Origin: Bradyrhizobium sp. ISRA430
GTDB taxonomy: Bacteria > Pseudomonadota > Alphaproteobacteria > Rhizobiales > Xanthobacteraceae
Length of the DNA stretch: 64,000 nt
NCBI RefSeq assembly: GCF_029909975.1
Contig: NZ_CP094516.1
Location: 6,364,501 to 6,428,500, forward strand
Direction: 5' to 3'
This document shows positions 56,515-64,000 of the stretch, piece by piece (within the stretch, counting starts at the first letter, position 1; every line of letters starts with the position of its first letter). The position numbers and the translations under genes were made by a program. The notes below the pieces were generated by a model. It did not search any database and was not told the origin of the DNA. It saw only the letters and a list, made by a program, of their open reading frames with translations.

Positions 56515-56603
56515 GTGCGGTAGCGCTCTGCGTTACCGCTGCCCTCCTTGGGCGTTTCCTCCCTAGACTTGGGCCGCTTGTTCATCACAAGCGGCCCTTT
56601 TTT
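56515..56603 (+). ncRNA. mmgR: Probable MmgR/suhB (alpha-r8) family sRNA
   Basis: About 89 bases. A 5' hairpin (GCGGTA...TTACCGC) is followed by the unpaired CCTTGGGCGTTTCCTCCCTA segment and a Rho-independent terminator (GGGCCGCTTG-TTCATCA-CAAGCGGCCC then TTTTTT). This order and the conserved central C/U-rich stretch fit the alphaproteobacterial suhB/MmgR sRNA family, first noted upstream of suhB-like genes, and the HisN/SuhB-type gene is indeed adjacent and divergent. The family match is from memory, not from a covariance search. Confidence 0.74.
56571..56603 (+). terminator. Rho-independent terminator of the sRNA
   Basis: GGGCCGCTTG and CAAGCGGCCC, a 10-bp stem with a 7-base loop, followed by six T residues. 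Confidence 0.85.
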
Positions 56604-56704
56604 CTTGAGGCGCCTGTTTTCATTTCGACGCGCGTACGAAGGCTAAGCGAAAACCCGGACGCGCGACGCGTCCGTTGCGATGGCGTGACGGAGAATGCGA
56701 ATCG

Positions 56705-57595
56705 CTATTCCGCGGCCGCCTGGAACGGGCCGAGATCAGCGAAGGAAATCGTCGTCGCCAGCACATCGGCGAGAACCGCGAAGTCGGCAGCGACCTGCGA
56801 AAAGCGCGGCCCGCGCTCGCGCCGCCGCTCGTCCATGTAGATCGCGCGGTTGAGCTCGAGCTGCACCGCATGCAGGCCGCTGGCCGGGTTGCCGTAGTGC
56901 TCGGTGATGAAGCCGCCGGCATAGGGCTTGTTGCGGCCGACAGAATAGCCGAGCCCGCTCATGGTTTCCTCGACCCGGTCGGGCAGGAGCGGCGTGCAGC
57001 TCGTGCCGTAACGGTCGCCGATCACCACGTCGGGCCGCCGCGGCTCGTCGCGGGAAACGCCGACCGACGGCATCGAGTGACAATCGACCAGCACCACCGT
57101 GCCGAACATCTGGTGCACCTTGTTGATCAGCCGGCGCAGCGCGCGGTGGTACGGCTTGTAGAGCGCCTCGATTCGCGCCAGCGCATCATCGACCAGGATG
57201 CGTTCGCGATAGATCTCCTGGCCGTCGCCGACTACGCGCGGGATGGTGCCGAGGCCGCCGGCAACGCGCATCGAGCGGGTGTTGGCGAAGCTCGGCAGCC
57301 TTCCTGAGAACATCCGAGGGTCGAGCTCGTAGGGCTCGCGATTGACGTCGACATAGGAGCGCGGGAAGTTGACACGCACGGTCGGAAAGCCGCGACCGCT
57401 GAGATGGCCGATCAGCTCGTCCATGAACGAGTCTTCCGAACGCCGCAGCGTCGGCAGGTCGATCCGGGAGGCCAGCAGAAATTCGTCCGGGTAGGTAGAG
57501 CCGGAATGGGGCGAGTTGAAGATGATCGGCGCCCGCCACTCGGTGGGCTCCAGGATCTCGAACGCTGGCGACACGTCGCCGTCAAACCGGGTCAT
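56705..57595 (-). CDS. N-formylglutamate amidohydrolase
   Basis: A 296-residue metal-dependent amidohydrolase converting N-formylglutamate to glutamate and formate, the last step of one histidine-degradation route. The conserved NSPHSGSTYP near residues 27-36, RVNFPRSYVDVNREPYEL, VVLVDCHSMPSVG and HAVQLELNRAIYMDE fit the family. There are no hut genes beside it; it lies beside cpdR as in other Rhizobiales, so its role may be other than histidine catabolism. Confidence 0.87.
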   Translation of the reverse strand: MTRFDGDVSPAFEILEPTEWRAPIIFNSPHSGSTYPDEFLLASRIDLPTLRRSEDSFMDELIGHLSGRGFPTVRVNFPRSYVDVNREPYELDPRMFSGRLPSFANTRSMRVAGGLGTIPRVVGDGQEIYRERILVDDALARIEALYKPYHRALRRLINKVHQMFGTVVLVDCHSMPSVGVSRDEPRRPDVVIGDRYGTSCTPLLPDRVEETMSGLGYSVGRNKPYAGGFITEHYGNPASGLHAVQLELNRAIYMDERRRERGPRFSQVAADFAVLADVLATTISFADLGPFQAAAE

Positions 57596-57923
57596 CGGAG
57601 GGGCTTCGTCCCTTTGCAGCCGCAGGATCCGGCGAGGCTCGGATCGATTCGATTCGATTCGGCCGGTGAGCGGCTCTTATGTGCGTTCATTGTCTGGAAT
57701 CGCAACCATTCTGCCAAGCGAAAAAGTATGAAAGCGCCCCTGGAACGTGTCTTAACCGTGCGAGGTTACCTCGCCCTACGGCTCAATTGATTCACGACCT
57801 ATTCCGGTTCACAAATAGCCGGTGGCACGCGGGCCCAGGGTAAACTTTTTCACCTCAAATTTACCCTCTATCGGGCTTAGTGACCTCTGCTGATGTCCTC
57901 CTGAGGATTCGACGTTTCCTGCC
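57596..57923. other. Divergent intergenic region between amidohydrolase and cpdR
   Basis: 328 bases without a gene. It contains a perfect 15-bp palindrome GCGAGGTTACCTCGC (57760-57774) and an inverted repeat GGGTAAA-N15-TTTACCC (57838-57866). A TTAACC element is at 57752-57757. Three copies of GATTC occur at 57646-57660. Confidence 0.6.
57838..57866 (+). promoter_or_regulatory. Inverted repeat upstream of cpdR
   Basis: GGGTAAA-N15-TTTACCC, perfect 7-bp arms, 58 bases before the cpdR ATG. It may be an operator or a leader hairpin. Confidence 0.45.
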
Positions 57924-58283
57924 ATGCCAAAGATCCTGCTCGCCGAAGACGACAACGACATGCGCCGTTTCCTGGTCAAGGCGCTGGAAAACGCCGGTTT
58001 TCAGGTCTCTTCGCACGACAATGGCATGGCCGCCTATCAGCGGTTGCGCGAAGAGCCGTTCGAGATGCTGCTCACCGACATCGTGATGCCGGAGATGGAC
58101 GGCATCGAACTCGCCCGCCGTGCCTCGGAACTCGACCCCGACATCAAGATCATGTTCATCACCGGCTTCGCCGCGGTGGCCCTGAACTCGGATTCGGACG
58201 CCCCCAAGAACGCCAAGGTGCTGTCCAAGCCCGTGCACCTGCGCGAATTGGTCAGCGAAGTAAACAAGATGCTGGCGGCCTGA
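57924..58283 (+). CDS. cpdR: Single-domain response regulator CpdR
   Basis: A 119-residue receiver domain with no output domain. The phosphoacceptor is Asp52 (LLTDIVMPEMDG), with acidic Asp9/Asp10 and the conserved Lys in VLSKPVHLRELV. It ends in KMLAA; in Caulobacter, CpdR's terminal Ala-Ala is needed for its ClpXP-linked role in the cell cycle. The length and C-terminus match CpdR. It would control ClpXP-dependent proteolysis of cell-cycle regulators in response to the phosphorelay. Confidence 0.9.
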   Translation: MPKILLAEDDNDMRRFLVKALENAGFQVSSHDNGMAAYQRLREEPFEMLLTDIVMPEMDGIELARRASELDPDIKIMFITGFAAVALNSDSDAPKNAKVLSKPVHLRELVSEVNKMLAA

Positions 58284-58357
58284 ATCGGCGCCGTTCCGTC
58301 CTTGCGCAGGCTCCCCTGAGCCGTTATAGGGACCCCACCCGATCTAGACGACCTCTA

Positions 58358-58432
58358 GGGCACGTAGCTCAGCGGGAGAGCACTACCTTGACATGGTAGG
58401 GGTCACAGGTTCGATCCCTGTCGTGCCCACCA
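58358..58432 (+). tRNA. tRNA-Val(GAC)
   Basis: 75 bases including encoded CCA. Acceptor stem GGGCACG/CGTGCCC, D-arm GCTC-AGCGGGA-GAGC, anticodon stem CTACC/GGTAG with loop TTGACAT (anticodon GAC at 58390-58392), and T-arm with GGTTCGATCC. A hairpin (58431-58461) follows directly. Confidence 0.95.
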
Positions 58433-58461
58433 TCCTTCGCTCGCACAGCGAGAGAAGGATG
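58431..58461 (+). terminator. Hairpin at the tRNA-Val 3' end
   Basis: CATCCTTC-GCTCG...CGAG-A-GAAGGATG, a strong stem beginning inside the CCA. It may act in 3' processing or termination; there is no T-run. Confidence 0.5.
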
Positions 58462-58616
58462 CCGCGCCGAAGCCCAACCGGCGCAGGGGGCTTTTCGCCG
58501 CGAGCTACGGCTCGGCAAGCCACGATCTTACGTAGCGGCCGCCAATCCCATCAATGCGAAGCGTGTCTGGCGTAGCTCGAGCGTAGCGAAAGCGAGACGG
58601 ACCTATCACGCCTCGA

Positions 58617-60134
58617 TCAGGTCGAGGCATAGAGATCGGCAAAGCGTTCCCGCAAGAGGTTCTTTTGAACCTTACCCATGGTGTTGCGCGGAAGCGTCTC
58701 GACAAAGACGACGCGCTTGGGTTGCTTGAATTTTGCCAATCGTCCCGACAGCGCGGCGAGAATGGCGCGTTCATCCACCGTTGCGCCGGATGACCGCACG
58801 ACCGCAGCCGTAACGCCCTCGCCGAAGTCGGCATGCGGCACGCCGACGACGGCGCTTTCGAAGACTCCCGGGATTGCGTCGATTTCCGTCTCGATCTCCT
58901 TCGGATAGACGTTGAAGCCGCCGGTGATGATGAGATCCTTGCCGCGGCCGACGATGTGCAGATAGCCGTTGGCATCGAGCTTGCCGAGATCGCCGGTGAT
59001 GAAGAAGCTGTCGGCGCGGAATTCGGCGGCGGTCTTGTCAGGCATGTTCCAGTAGCCTGCGAATACGTTCGGTCCCTTCACTTCGATCATGCCGACTTCG
59101 TCCGCGGGCAGCCCGGCACCGCTCTCGGGATCGGTGATGCGAACCTCGACGGCGGGCAGGGGACGGCCCACCGAGCCCGGGATGCGCGGACCGTCATAGG
59201 GATTGGAGGCGATCATGCCGGTCTCGGTCATGCCGTAGCGCTCGAGGATCTCGTGTCCCGTCCGCTCCTTCCAGGCGCGGTGGGTCTCGGCCAGGAGCGG
59301 CGCCGAGCCGGCGACGAACAGCCTCATGTTGGCGGTGGTGCGCTCGCTCAAATTCGTGCTCTGGAGCAGGCGAACGTAGAAGGTCGGCACGCCCATCAGC
59401 ACGCTCGCCCGCGCCATTGCGACCAGGATCCGTTCGGCGTCGAACTTCTGCATGAAGAGAATGCGCGAACGCGCGGCGAAGGTCACGTTGCCGGCCACGA
59501 ACAGCCCGTGGATGTGATAGATCGGCAGGGCATGGATCAGGACATCCCGCTGCGAGTAGCGCCATTGCTCGACGAGCGTCAGGGCGTTCGAGACCAGATT
59601 GCCGTGCGTCAGCATGGCGCCTTTCGAACGGCCGGTCGTGCCTGACGTGTAGAGAATGGCCGCGAGGTCATCCTTCGCTCGGGGCACGGTGTCGAATTCT
59701 GCGGGAAAGCCCGCCGCGGCGTCGACGAGCGAGCCCTTGCCTTGCTCGTCGAGCGTCTCGACGCGTCCGCCGGCTTTTGCGGTGATGGCGCGCAGGTCAG
59801 CTTCCTCCCTCGGATCGCACACGATCAATGTCGGCCGGGCATCGCGGATGAAATACTCGGTTTCAGCCGGCGTATAAGCGGTGTTGAGCGGCAGATAGAC
59901 CGCACCGGAGCGGAGTGTTGCCAAATACAGCGCGATCGCCTCGACGGACTTCTCGACCTTTGCAGCGACGCGGTGGTTCGGGCCGATGCCGCTCCTGGCA
60001 AGGAAGTTTGCAAACCTGCCGCTCAGCGCCGCGAGTTCGGCGTAGCTCAATGTCGCGCCGTTCTCCTTCTCGATGCAGATCGACTGGTCGGAATCCGCAG
60101 AAGCAAGCAGGCGGCCGTACAGGTTCCAGGTCAT
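58617..60134 (-). CDS. matB: Malonyl-CoA synthetase
   Basis: A 505-residue ANL-family ligase that forms malonyl-CoA from malonate, ATP and CoA. The ATP motif is LYTSGTTGRSKGAMLTH; the family A5 region is RYGMTETGMIASNPYDG, followed by TGDLGKLDANGYLHIVGR, GGFNVYPKEIE and the catalytic-Lys motif NTMGKVQK. The distinguishing evidence is the malonyl-CoA decarboxylase gene with which it overlaps by four bases. In rhizobia matA and matB form the malonate pathway. Confidence 0.92.
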   Translation of the reverse strand: MTWNLYGRLLASADSDQSICIEKENGATLSYAELAALSGRFANFLARSGIGPNHRVAAKVEKSVEAIALYLATLRSGAVYLPLNTAYTPAETEYFIRDARPTLIVCDPREEADLRAITAKAGGRVETLDEQGKGSLVDAAAGFPAEFDTVPRAKDDLAAILYTSGTTGRSKGAMLTHGNLVSNALTLVEQWRYSQRDVLIHALPIYHIHGLFVAGNVTFAARSRILFMQKFDAERILVAMARASVLMGVPTFYVRLLQSTNLSERTTANMRLFVAGSAPLLAETHRAWKERTGHEILERYGMTETGMIASNPYDGPRIPGSVGRPLPAVEVRITDPESGAGLPADEVGMIEVKGPNVFAGYWNMPDKTAAEFRADSFFITGDLGKLDANGYLHIVGRGKDLIITGGFNVYPKEIETEIDAIPGVFESAVVGVPHADFGEGVTAAVVRSSGATVDERAILAALSGRLAKFKQPKRVVFVETLPRNTMGKVQKNLLRERFADLYAST

Positions 60135-61540
60135 GACGAGATCTTCCGTTGGGAGTTGGTTTGGGGGCTGGGAACAAGTTCGCGCGACGACAGCCTTGCG
60201 CGGAGCGCCTTCTTCACCTTGTCGGACGTCACCACGGTGCCGTGCTCCGCAAAAGCTTCGTGGTTCGCCTCGATGTGATCGAGTGCGTAGAGATAGTTGA
60301 CCATCAGGCCGTAGGATTGCTTGATGCCCTTGGCGGAAGCGTCGCCGAGGAAATTCAGCCGTTCCAGGCGCGCGCCGTTGCCGAGATGGAAGCGGGCGAC
60401 CGGATCGGCCGGCTTGCCTGACGGCAGCTTCGCCTTCAGGAAGTAATAGGCGGCAAGAGCGGTGATGGCCTCTTTCGCCTGCGCGATGTCGCCGCCGCCA
60501 TCGAGCGCGGTCATCGCGCGCCGCGTGTCCTCATCGACCGCACCGGAGGCCTCGGCCTTGAGTTCGCGCCGCACCCAGCCGGCAAAGCCGGGGACCGGCG
60601 ACAGGGTGACGAAGGTCTTCAGGTTCGGGAGCTCGCGGGCGAGGTCCTGCACCACCTGCTTGATCAGGAAACTGCCGAACGAGACGCCGGCAAGGCCCTT
60701 TTGCGTGTTCGAGATCGAGTAGAACACGGCGGTCGTGGCTTCACGTGCGGCGATCGCCTGGCGGGATCTGTCGAGCAGCGGACCGATCGCGCCGGGAATC
60801 TCCTTCGCGAGTGCGACCTCGACGAAGATCAAGGGCTCGTCGACGAGCTGGGGATGAAAGAACGCGTAGCAGCGGCGGTCCGACGGCTCGAGCCGATTGC
60901 GCAGATCGTCCCAGTCTTGGATGGCGTGGACGGCTTCATACCTGATGATCTTCTCGAGGACGTTGGCCGACGTGGTCCAATCGATCGGTCGCAGCACGAG
61001 GAAGCCCCTGTTGAACCAGGACGAGAACAGATGGACGAAATCGTCGTCGACCGACTGGAGCTCGGGATGCTCACGTAGGAGCGAGAGCAGCACCTCCCGC
61101 ATGCGCACCAGGGAGGCTGTCCCGCCGGGTGCCAGATTGAGACGTCGGATCAGCTCCTGCCGGCGCGGCTCCGCCGCGGCATGGAGCGCCTCGAGCTTGC
61201 TGCCGTCGCCGCCCTCCTTGCGCTGGTAGGCAGCAATCGCAAGCTCGATCGCGCGACGGTCGGGTCCGAACCGGTCGGCGAGCGAGGAGAGGAATTTCAG
61301 CCGCTGGGGCTCGCCCGCCCGCTCGAAGGCTGCGAGCAGCGATTGCGCGATCGCAACGCCGGAGGCTTCGCCGCGCCGGGACAGCAGCGCCTCGCCCAGA
61401 AGCTCGAGATCGCGACCCTCGCCTGCATCGTGTTCCGGCTTGATGCCCAGAACCGCGCGGCCACGTTGCGTCAACGTATCGATGAGCCCTTGCAGGAATT
61501 CGGGCGCCGTGATCCGTCCGGACCTCGTGTCGTTCAGCAT
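60131..61540 (-). CDS. matA: Malonyl-CoA decarboxylase
   Basis: A 469-residue enzyme decarboxylating malonyl-CoA to acetyl-CoA. C-terminal GNAT-like catalytic region: VFYSISNTQKGLAGVSFGSF, TFVTLSPVPGFAGW with the catalytic Ser-x-His-type residues downstream (HLGNGARLERLNFLGDAS). The N-terminal helical domain matches the family. It is followed by matB with a 4-base overlap. Malonate is thus converted to acetyl-CoA by MatB and MatA. Confidence 0.94.
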   Translation of the reverse strand: MLNDTRSGRITAPEFLQGLIDTLTQRGRAVLGIKPEHDAGEGRDLELLGEALLSRRGEASGVAIAQSLLAAFERAGEPQRLKFLSSLADRFGPDRRAIELAIAAYQRKEGGDGSKLEALHAAAEPRRQELIRRLNLAPGGTASLVRMREVLLSLLREHPELQSVDDDFVHLFSSWFNRGFLVLRPIDWTTSANVLEKIIRYEAVHAIQDWDDLRNRLEPSDRRCYAFFHPQLVDEPLIFVEVALAKEIPGAIGPLLDRSRQAIAAREATTAVFYSISNTQKGLAGVSFGSFLIKQVVQDLARELPNLKTFVTLSPVPGFAGWVRRELKAEASGAVDEDTRRAMTALDGGGDIAQAKEAITALAAYYFLKAKLPSGKPADPVARFHLGNGARLERLNFLGDASAKGIKQSYGLMVNYLYALDHIEANHEAFAEHGTVVTSDKVKKALRARLSSRELVPSPQTNSQRKISS

Positions 61541-61557
61541 GGTTCATGCCTCCTCGG

Positions 61558-62913
61558 TTAACGCGACGGGGCGCCCATCACCAGATTGGGCAGAAAAGTG
61601 GAGATCGAGGGCACCAGGCAAAGCAGGACGACCGCGAACGCCATCAGCAGCACGAAGGGCAGCGTTCCCCAGATCACGTCCCGCAACGGGATGTCGGGCG
61701 CGATGTTTCTGATGACGAAGATGTTGAGGCCGACCGGTGGATGGATCAGGCCCATCTCCATCACGATCGTCATCACCACGCCGAACCAGATCAGGTCGAA
61801 GCCTGCGTCCTTGAGCGGCGGCAGGATGATCGGCGCGGTCATCAGGATGATCGAGACCGGCGGCAGGAAGAAGCCGAGCACGACCACCAGCACCAGGATC
61901 GCTCCCAGCAGCACCCATCGCGAGAGCTCCATCGCCACGATCGCCTGCGCCGCCGCCTGGCTGATGTGGAGATAGCTCATCACGTAGGAGTAGAGCAGCG
62001 ACATGCCGATGATCAGCATCAGCATGGTCGATTCCTTCAGCGTCGATTCCAGGATCGGGCTGAGATCCTTGGGGCGCCACACACCATAGATCGAGGCGAT
62101 CAGAACGAGCGCCAGGATGCCGCCAAGGCCTGCGGTTTCCGACGGCGTGGCATAGCCGCCATAGAGCGCAATCATCACGCCGCTGAGCAGCACGACGAAG
62201 GGCAGGACGCGCGGCAGCGCGCCAAACCGCATCGCCATGGTGAAGCGCTCGTTCATAAGGATCGGATGCTGCACAGGGTCCGCGGCATAGGCCCGTTGCG
62301 CTGCTGCGTATTCAGCCTTGAACCTCAGCACCGCGTAGGTCGCAAACAGGACCACCAGGAGAAGACCCGGTCCGATGCCCGCGAGGAACAGACGCCCGAG
62401 CGACTGCTCCGCCGCAACCGCATACAGGATCATGGTGATCGAGGGCGGCAGCAGGATGCCCAGCGTGCCGCCGGCCGCGATGACGCCCGCAGCAAAGCCG
62501 CCGGAATATCCCCGCTTGCGCATTTCGGGAATGCCAGCCGAACCGATCGCCGAGCAGGTCGCCGGAGACGATCCGGCCATCGCCGCGAACAGCGCGCAGG
62601 CAAATACATTGGCGATGCCGAGTCCACCAGGGATGCGGCCCATCCAGACGTGCAGCGCGCTGTAGAGGTCCTGTCCCGCCTTCGACTTGCCGATCGCAGC
62701 GCCCTTGAGGATGAAGAGCGGGATGGCCAGCAGCGTGATCGAGGCCATCTCCTCATAGACGTTCTGCGTCACTGTATCGAGCGACGCGGCAGGCATGAAG
62801 AAATACATGAAGATCACCGCGACGGCGCCGAGCGCCAGCGCAATCGGCATCCCCGAGGCCATCACGGCAAGCGTGGCTCCGCCATACATCAGTCCGACGG
62901 CAAACGTGCTCAT
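61558..62913 (-). CDS. dctM: TRAP transporter large permease (DctM type)
   Basis: A 451-residue membrane protein with about 12 helices of the DctM family. Motifs: ATCSAIGSAGIPEMRKRGY and GGTLGILLPPSITMILYA in the N-terminal half, and GMSLLYSYVMSYLHISQAAA later. It transports a dicarboxylate, here probably malonate, using a sodium or proton gradient. Start ATG at 62913 overlaps dctQ by four bases. It lies 17 bases upstream of matA. Confidence 0.9.
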   Translation of the reverse strand: MSTFAVGLMYGGATLAVMASGMPIALALGAVAVIFMYFFMPAASLDTVTQNVYEEMASITLLAIPLFILKGAAIGKSKAGQDLYSALHVWMGRIPGGLGIANVFACALFAAMAGSSPATCSAIGSAGIPEMRKRGYSGGFAAGVIAAGGTLGILLPPSITMILYAVAAEQSLGRLFLAGIGPGLLLVVLFATYAVLRFKAEYAAAQRAYAADPVQHPILMNERFTMAMRFGALPRVLPFVVLLSGVMIALYGGYATPSETAGLGGILALVLIASIYGVWRPKDLSPILESTLKESTMLMLIIGMSLLYSYVMSYLHISQAAAQAIVAMELSRWVLLGAILVLVVVLGFFLPPVSIILMTAPIILPPLKDAGFDLIWFGVVMTIVMEMGLIHPPVGLNIFVIRNIAPDIPLRDVIWGTLPFVLLMAFAVVLLCLVPSISTFLPNLVMGAPSR

Positions 62914-63470
62914 TTGCTCCTCCATCCGTCGATGCCTGAGGCGAGCTGAAGCGCGATCTGCAGCGTCAGCAGCGTCATGCCGAGCGCCATCATGCTGTAG
63001 GGAATCCACAGTGGCGGTGCCCAGGTCGAGCCGGACACCTGTCCGTCGACCCATGCCTCGTGGAACAGCGTCCATGATTTCCAGGCGAAGAAGCAGCAGA
63101 ACAACAAGCTTGCCGCGTCGACCGCGAGGATGCGGATCGCGTTGCCGCGCTTCGTGAGATAGCCCGTGAGGGCTTCGATGCCGATGTGGCCGCGGCCGGC
63201 CTGCACGAACGCGGTGGACAGGAACGTAGCGCCGACCAGCAGGAAAACTGCGGCCTCGTCCTGCCAATAGGTTGCGGCGTTGAAGAAGTAGCGCGCTGCC
63301 ACGCTGTAGCTCAGGATCGCGCTCGCGATGATGAGCGCGATCGAGCAGAGGACGACGATCGTCCTGTTGAGCAGGGTCATGGCGCGGTTGATCCGCCCGA
63401 CCGGAGAGCCGGGCCGCGCTGCCGCCGTCACGACGACGGAATGGCCGAGATCGACGCCGTGCGCGCTCAT
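62910..63470 (-). CDS. dctQ: TRAP transporter small permease (DctQ type)
   Basis: A 186-residue membrane protein with four helices and the DctQ signature ARYFFNAATYWQDEAAVFLLV. It is the small subunit of the TRAP transporter. It overlaps dctM by four bases (ATGA) and dctP by four. Confidence 0.88.
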   Translation of the reverse strand: MSAHGVDLGHSVVVTAAARPGSPVGRINRAMTLLNRTIVVLCSIALIIASAILSYSVAARYFFNAATYWQDEAAVFLLVGATFLSTAFVQAGRGHIGIEALTGYLTKRGNAIRILAVDAASLLFCCFFAWKSWTLFHEAWVDGQVSGSTWAPPLWIPYSMMALGMTLLTLQIALQLASGIDGWRSK

Positions 63471-64000
63471 GAGCCGGCCTCCATGGCAAGCTTGATCAAG
63501 CGGGCGCAGTTCTCGTTCTTGCTGGCGTAATCCTTCCAGGCCGTGTCGCGCGCGAGGTCTCGCCACGCCTGGACCGCCTTGGCGTCGAGATCGTGGACGG
63601 TCGCGCCGGCGGCTCCGTAGACCTTCGCCACGCGAACATCGTCCTCTACCGCCGCAGCGCGACCGAACTCTTCGAGCTCGGCGCCGACCGAAACGATGAC
63701 GTCGCGTTCCTCGTTCGAAAGCCGGTCGAACACCGCCTTCGACATGACCAGCGGCTCGAGCATGAACCAATAGCTCTTGGCCCGCCCGGTCGTCAGATGC
63801 TTGGCGAGCTCCTCCAGGCGGAACGAGGTCAGGCTGGTGGACGAGGTGAGGGCGGCATCGCAGGCGCCGGTCTGCATCGCCGCATAGAGTTCGTTGGAAG
63901 GGAGCGACAGGACCGAGGCACCGGCGGCCTGAAGCACGAGATCCATCTCGCGCGAGCCGCCGCGGATCTTCATGCCCTTGGCATCGCCGACTTCGACCAG
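63467..64000 (-). CDS. dctP: TRAP transporter solute-binding protein (DctP type), partial
   Basis: The 3' 177 codons of a DctP-family periplasmic receptor; the 5' part is outside the window. Visible features are LVEVGDAKGMKIR, ELYAAMQTGACDAALTSSTS, EEFGRAAAVEDDVRVAKVYG and a charged C-terminus. The gene order with dctQ, dctM, matA and matB argues for a malonate-binding protein. The complete protein should be about 340 residues. Confidence 0.85.
   Translation of the reverse strand: MVEVGDAKGMKIRGGSREMDLVLQAAGASVLSLPSNELYAAMQTGACDAALTSSTSLTSFRLEELAKHLTTGRAKSYWFMLEPLVMSKAVFDRLSNEERDVIVSVGAELEEFGRAAAVEDDVRVAKVYGAAGATVHDLDAKAVQAWRDLARDTAWKDYASKNENCARLIKLAMEAGS

Noticed and set aside
57646..57660. 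GATTC triplet repeat as a regulatory microsatellite
   Set aside because: Only three units; within chance for this length.
58358..58620. tRNA-Val as an integration site
   Set aside because: No integrase, no direct repeat of the tRNA 3' end and normal metabolic genes beyond it.

Overview
The window is high-GC chromosomal DNA of an alphaproteobacterium of the Bradyrhizobium/Rhodopseudomonas type (Rhizobiales). The evidence is a small heat-shock gene with an RpoH promoter and a ROSE-like RNA thermometer, homospermidine synthase beside a type III-fold ornithine decarboxylase, a CpdR gene next to an N-formylglutamate amidohydrolase, a probable MmgR/suhB-type sRNA, rhizobial matA/matB with a TRAP transporter, orphan Bug/TctC binding proteins, and several families of dispersed intergenic palindromes typical of this genus. 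No phage, plasmid, rRNA, CRISPR or insertion-sequence gene was seen. The genus is inferred from gene content only.

Layout. 1-11 kb: two tandem DUF3551 secreted proteins, an orphan TctC-type binding protein, a long-chain acyl-CoA synthetase, an ACP/adenylation/reductase mini-operon, a small regulator-like protein, a DUF3095 cyclase-like protein converging on a DUF2147 protein, a GNAT and Fe-SOD. 11-17.9 kb: a pair of half-size permeases, then a probable zinc-starvation operon (palindromic candidate Zur box, His-rich micro-membrane protein, znuC, znuB, znuA, COG0523 GTPase, WD40 protein), then MgtC. 18.4-22.5 kb: a polyamine island on the minus strand (ornithine decarboxylase with an 18-codon upstream ORF, GNAT, 56-residue membrane protein, RidA, homospermidine synthase). 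23-32 kb: M3 peptidase with DUF1007 and NicO metal-export genes, MAPEG protein, ferrochelatase, an ABC-type binding protein, and an SPFH/NfeD pair. 32-36 kb: HxlR regulator divergent from a carboxymuconolactone-decarboxylase-like protein around two tandem operators, then KdsD divergent from a large outer-membrane barrel. 36-43 kb: gltB-gltD (glutamate synthase), separated by a repeat. 43-50 kb: a Pro/Ala-rich exported protein, two alpha/beta hydrolases, hsp20 and a large membrane-anchored di-haem RoxA/MauG-like protein. 50-58.5 kb: cyclase-TPR protein, LysE exporter, TauE permease with divergent LysR, a frameshifted TctC gene, a HisN/SuhB-type phosphatase, the sRNA, N-formylglutamate amidohydrolase, cpdR and tRNA-Val(GAC). 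58.6-64 kb: malonate utilisation (matB, matA, dctM, dctQ and the 3' part of dctP, cut by the window edge).

The most informative units are the zinc operon (uptake plus metallochaperone plus two unassigned partners), the polyamine island (putrescine made by ODC is condensed to homospermidine by HSS, with a possible leader-peptide switch in front of ODC), and the malonate cluster (TRAP import, MatB activation to malonyl-CoA, MatA decarboxylation to acetyl-CoA). Most of the window is ordinary core genome. The less explained parts are the regulatory DNA and the small or fused proteins flagged in the findings.
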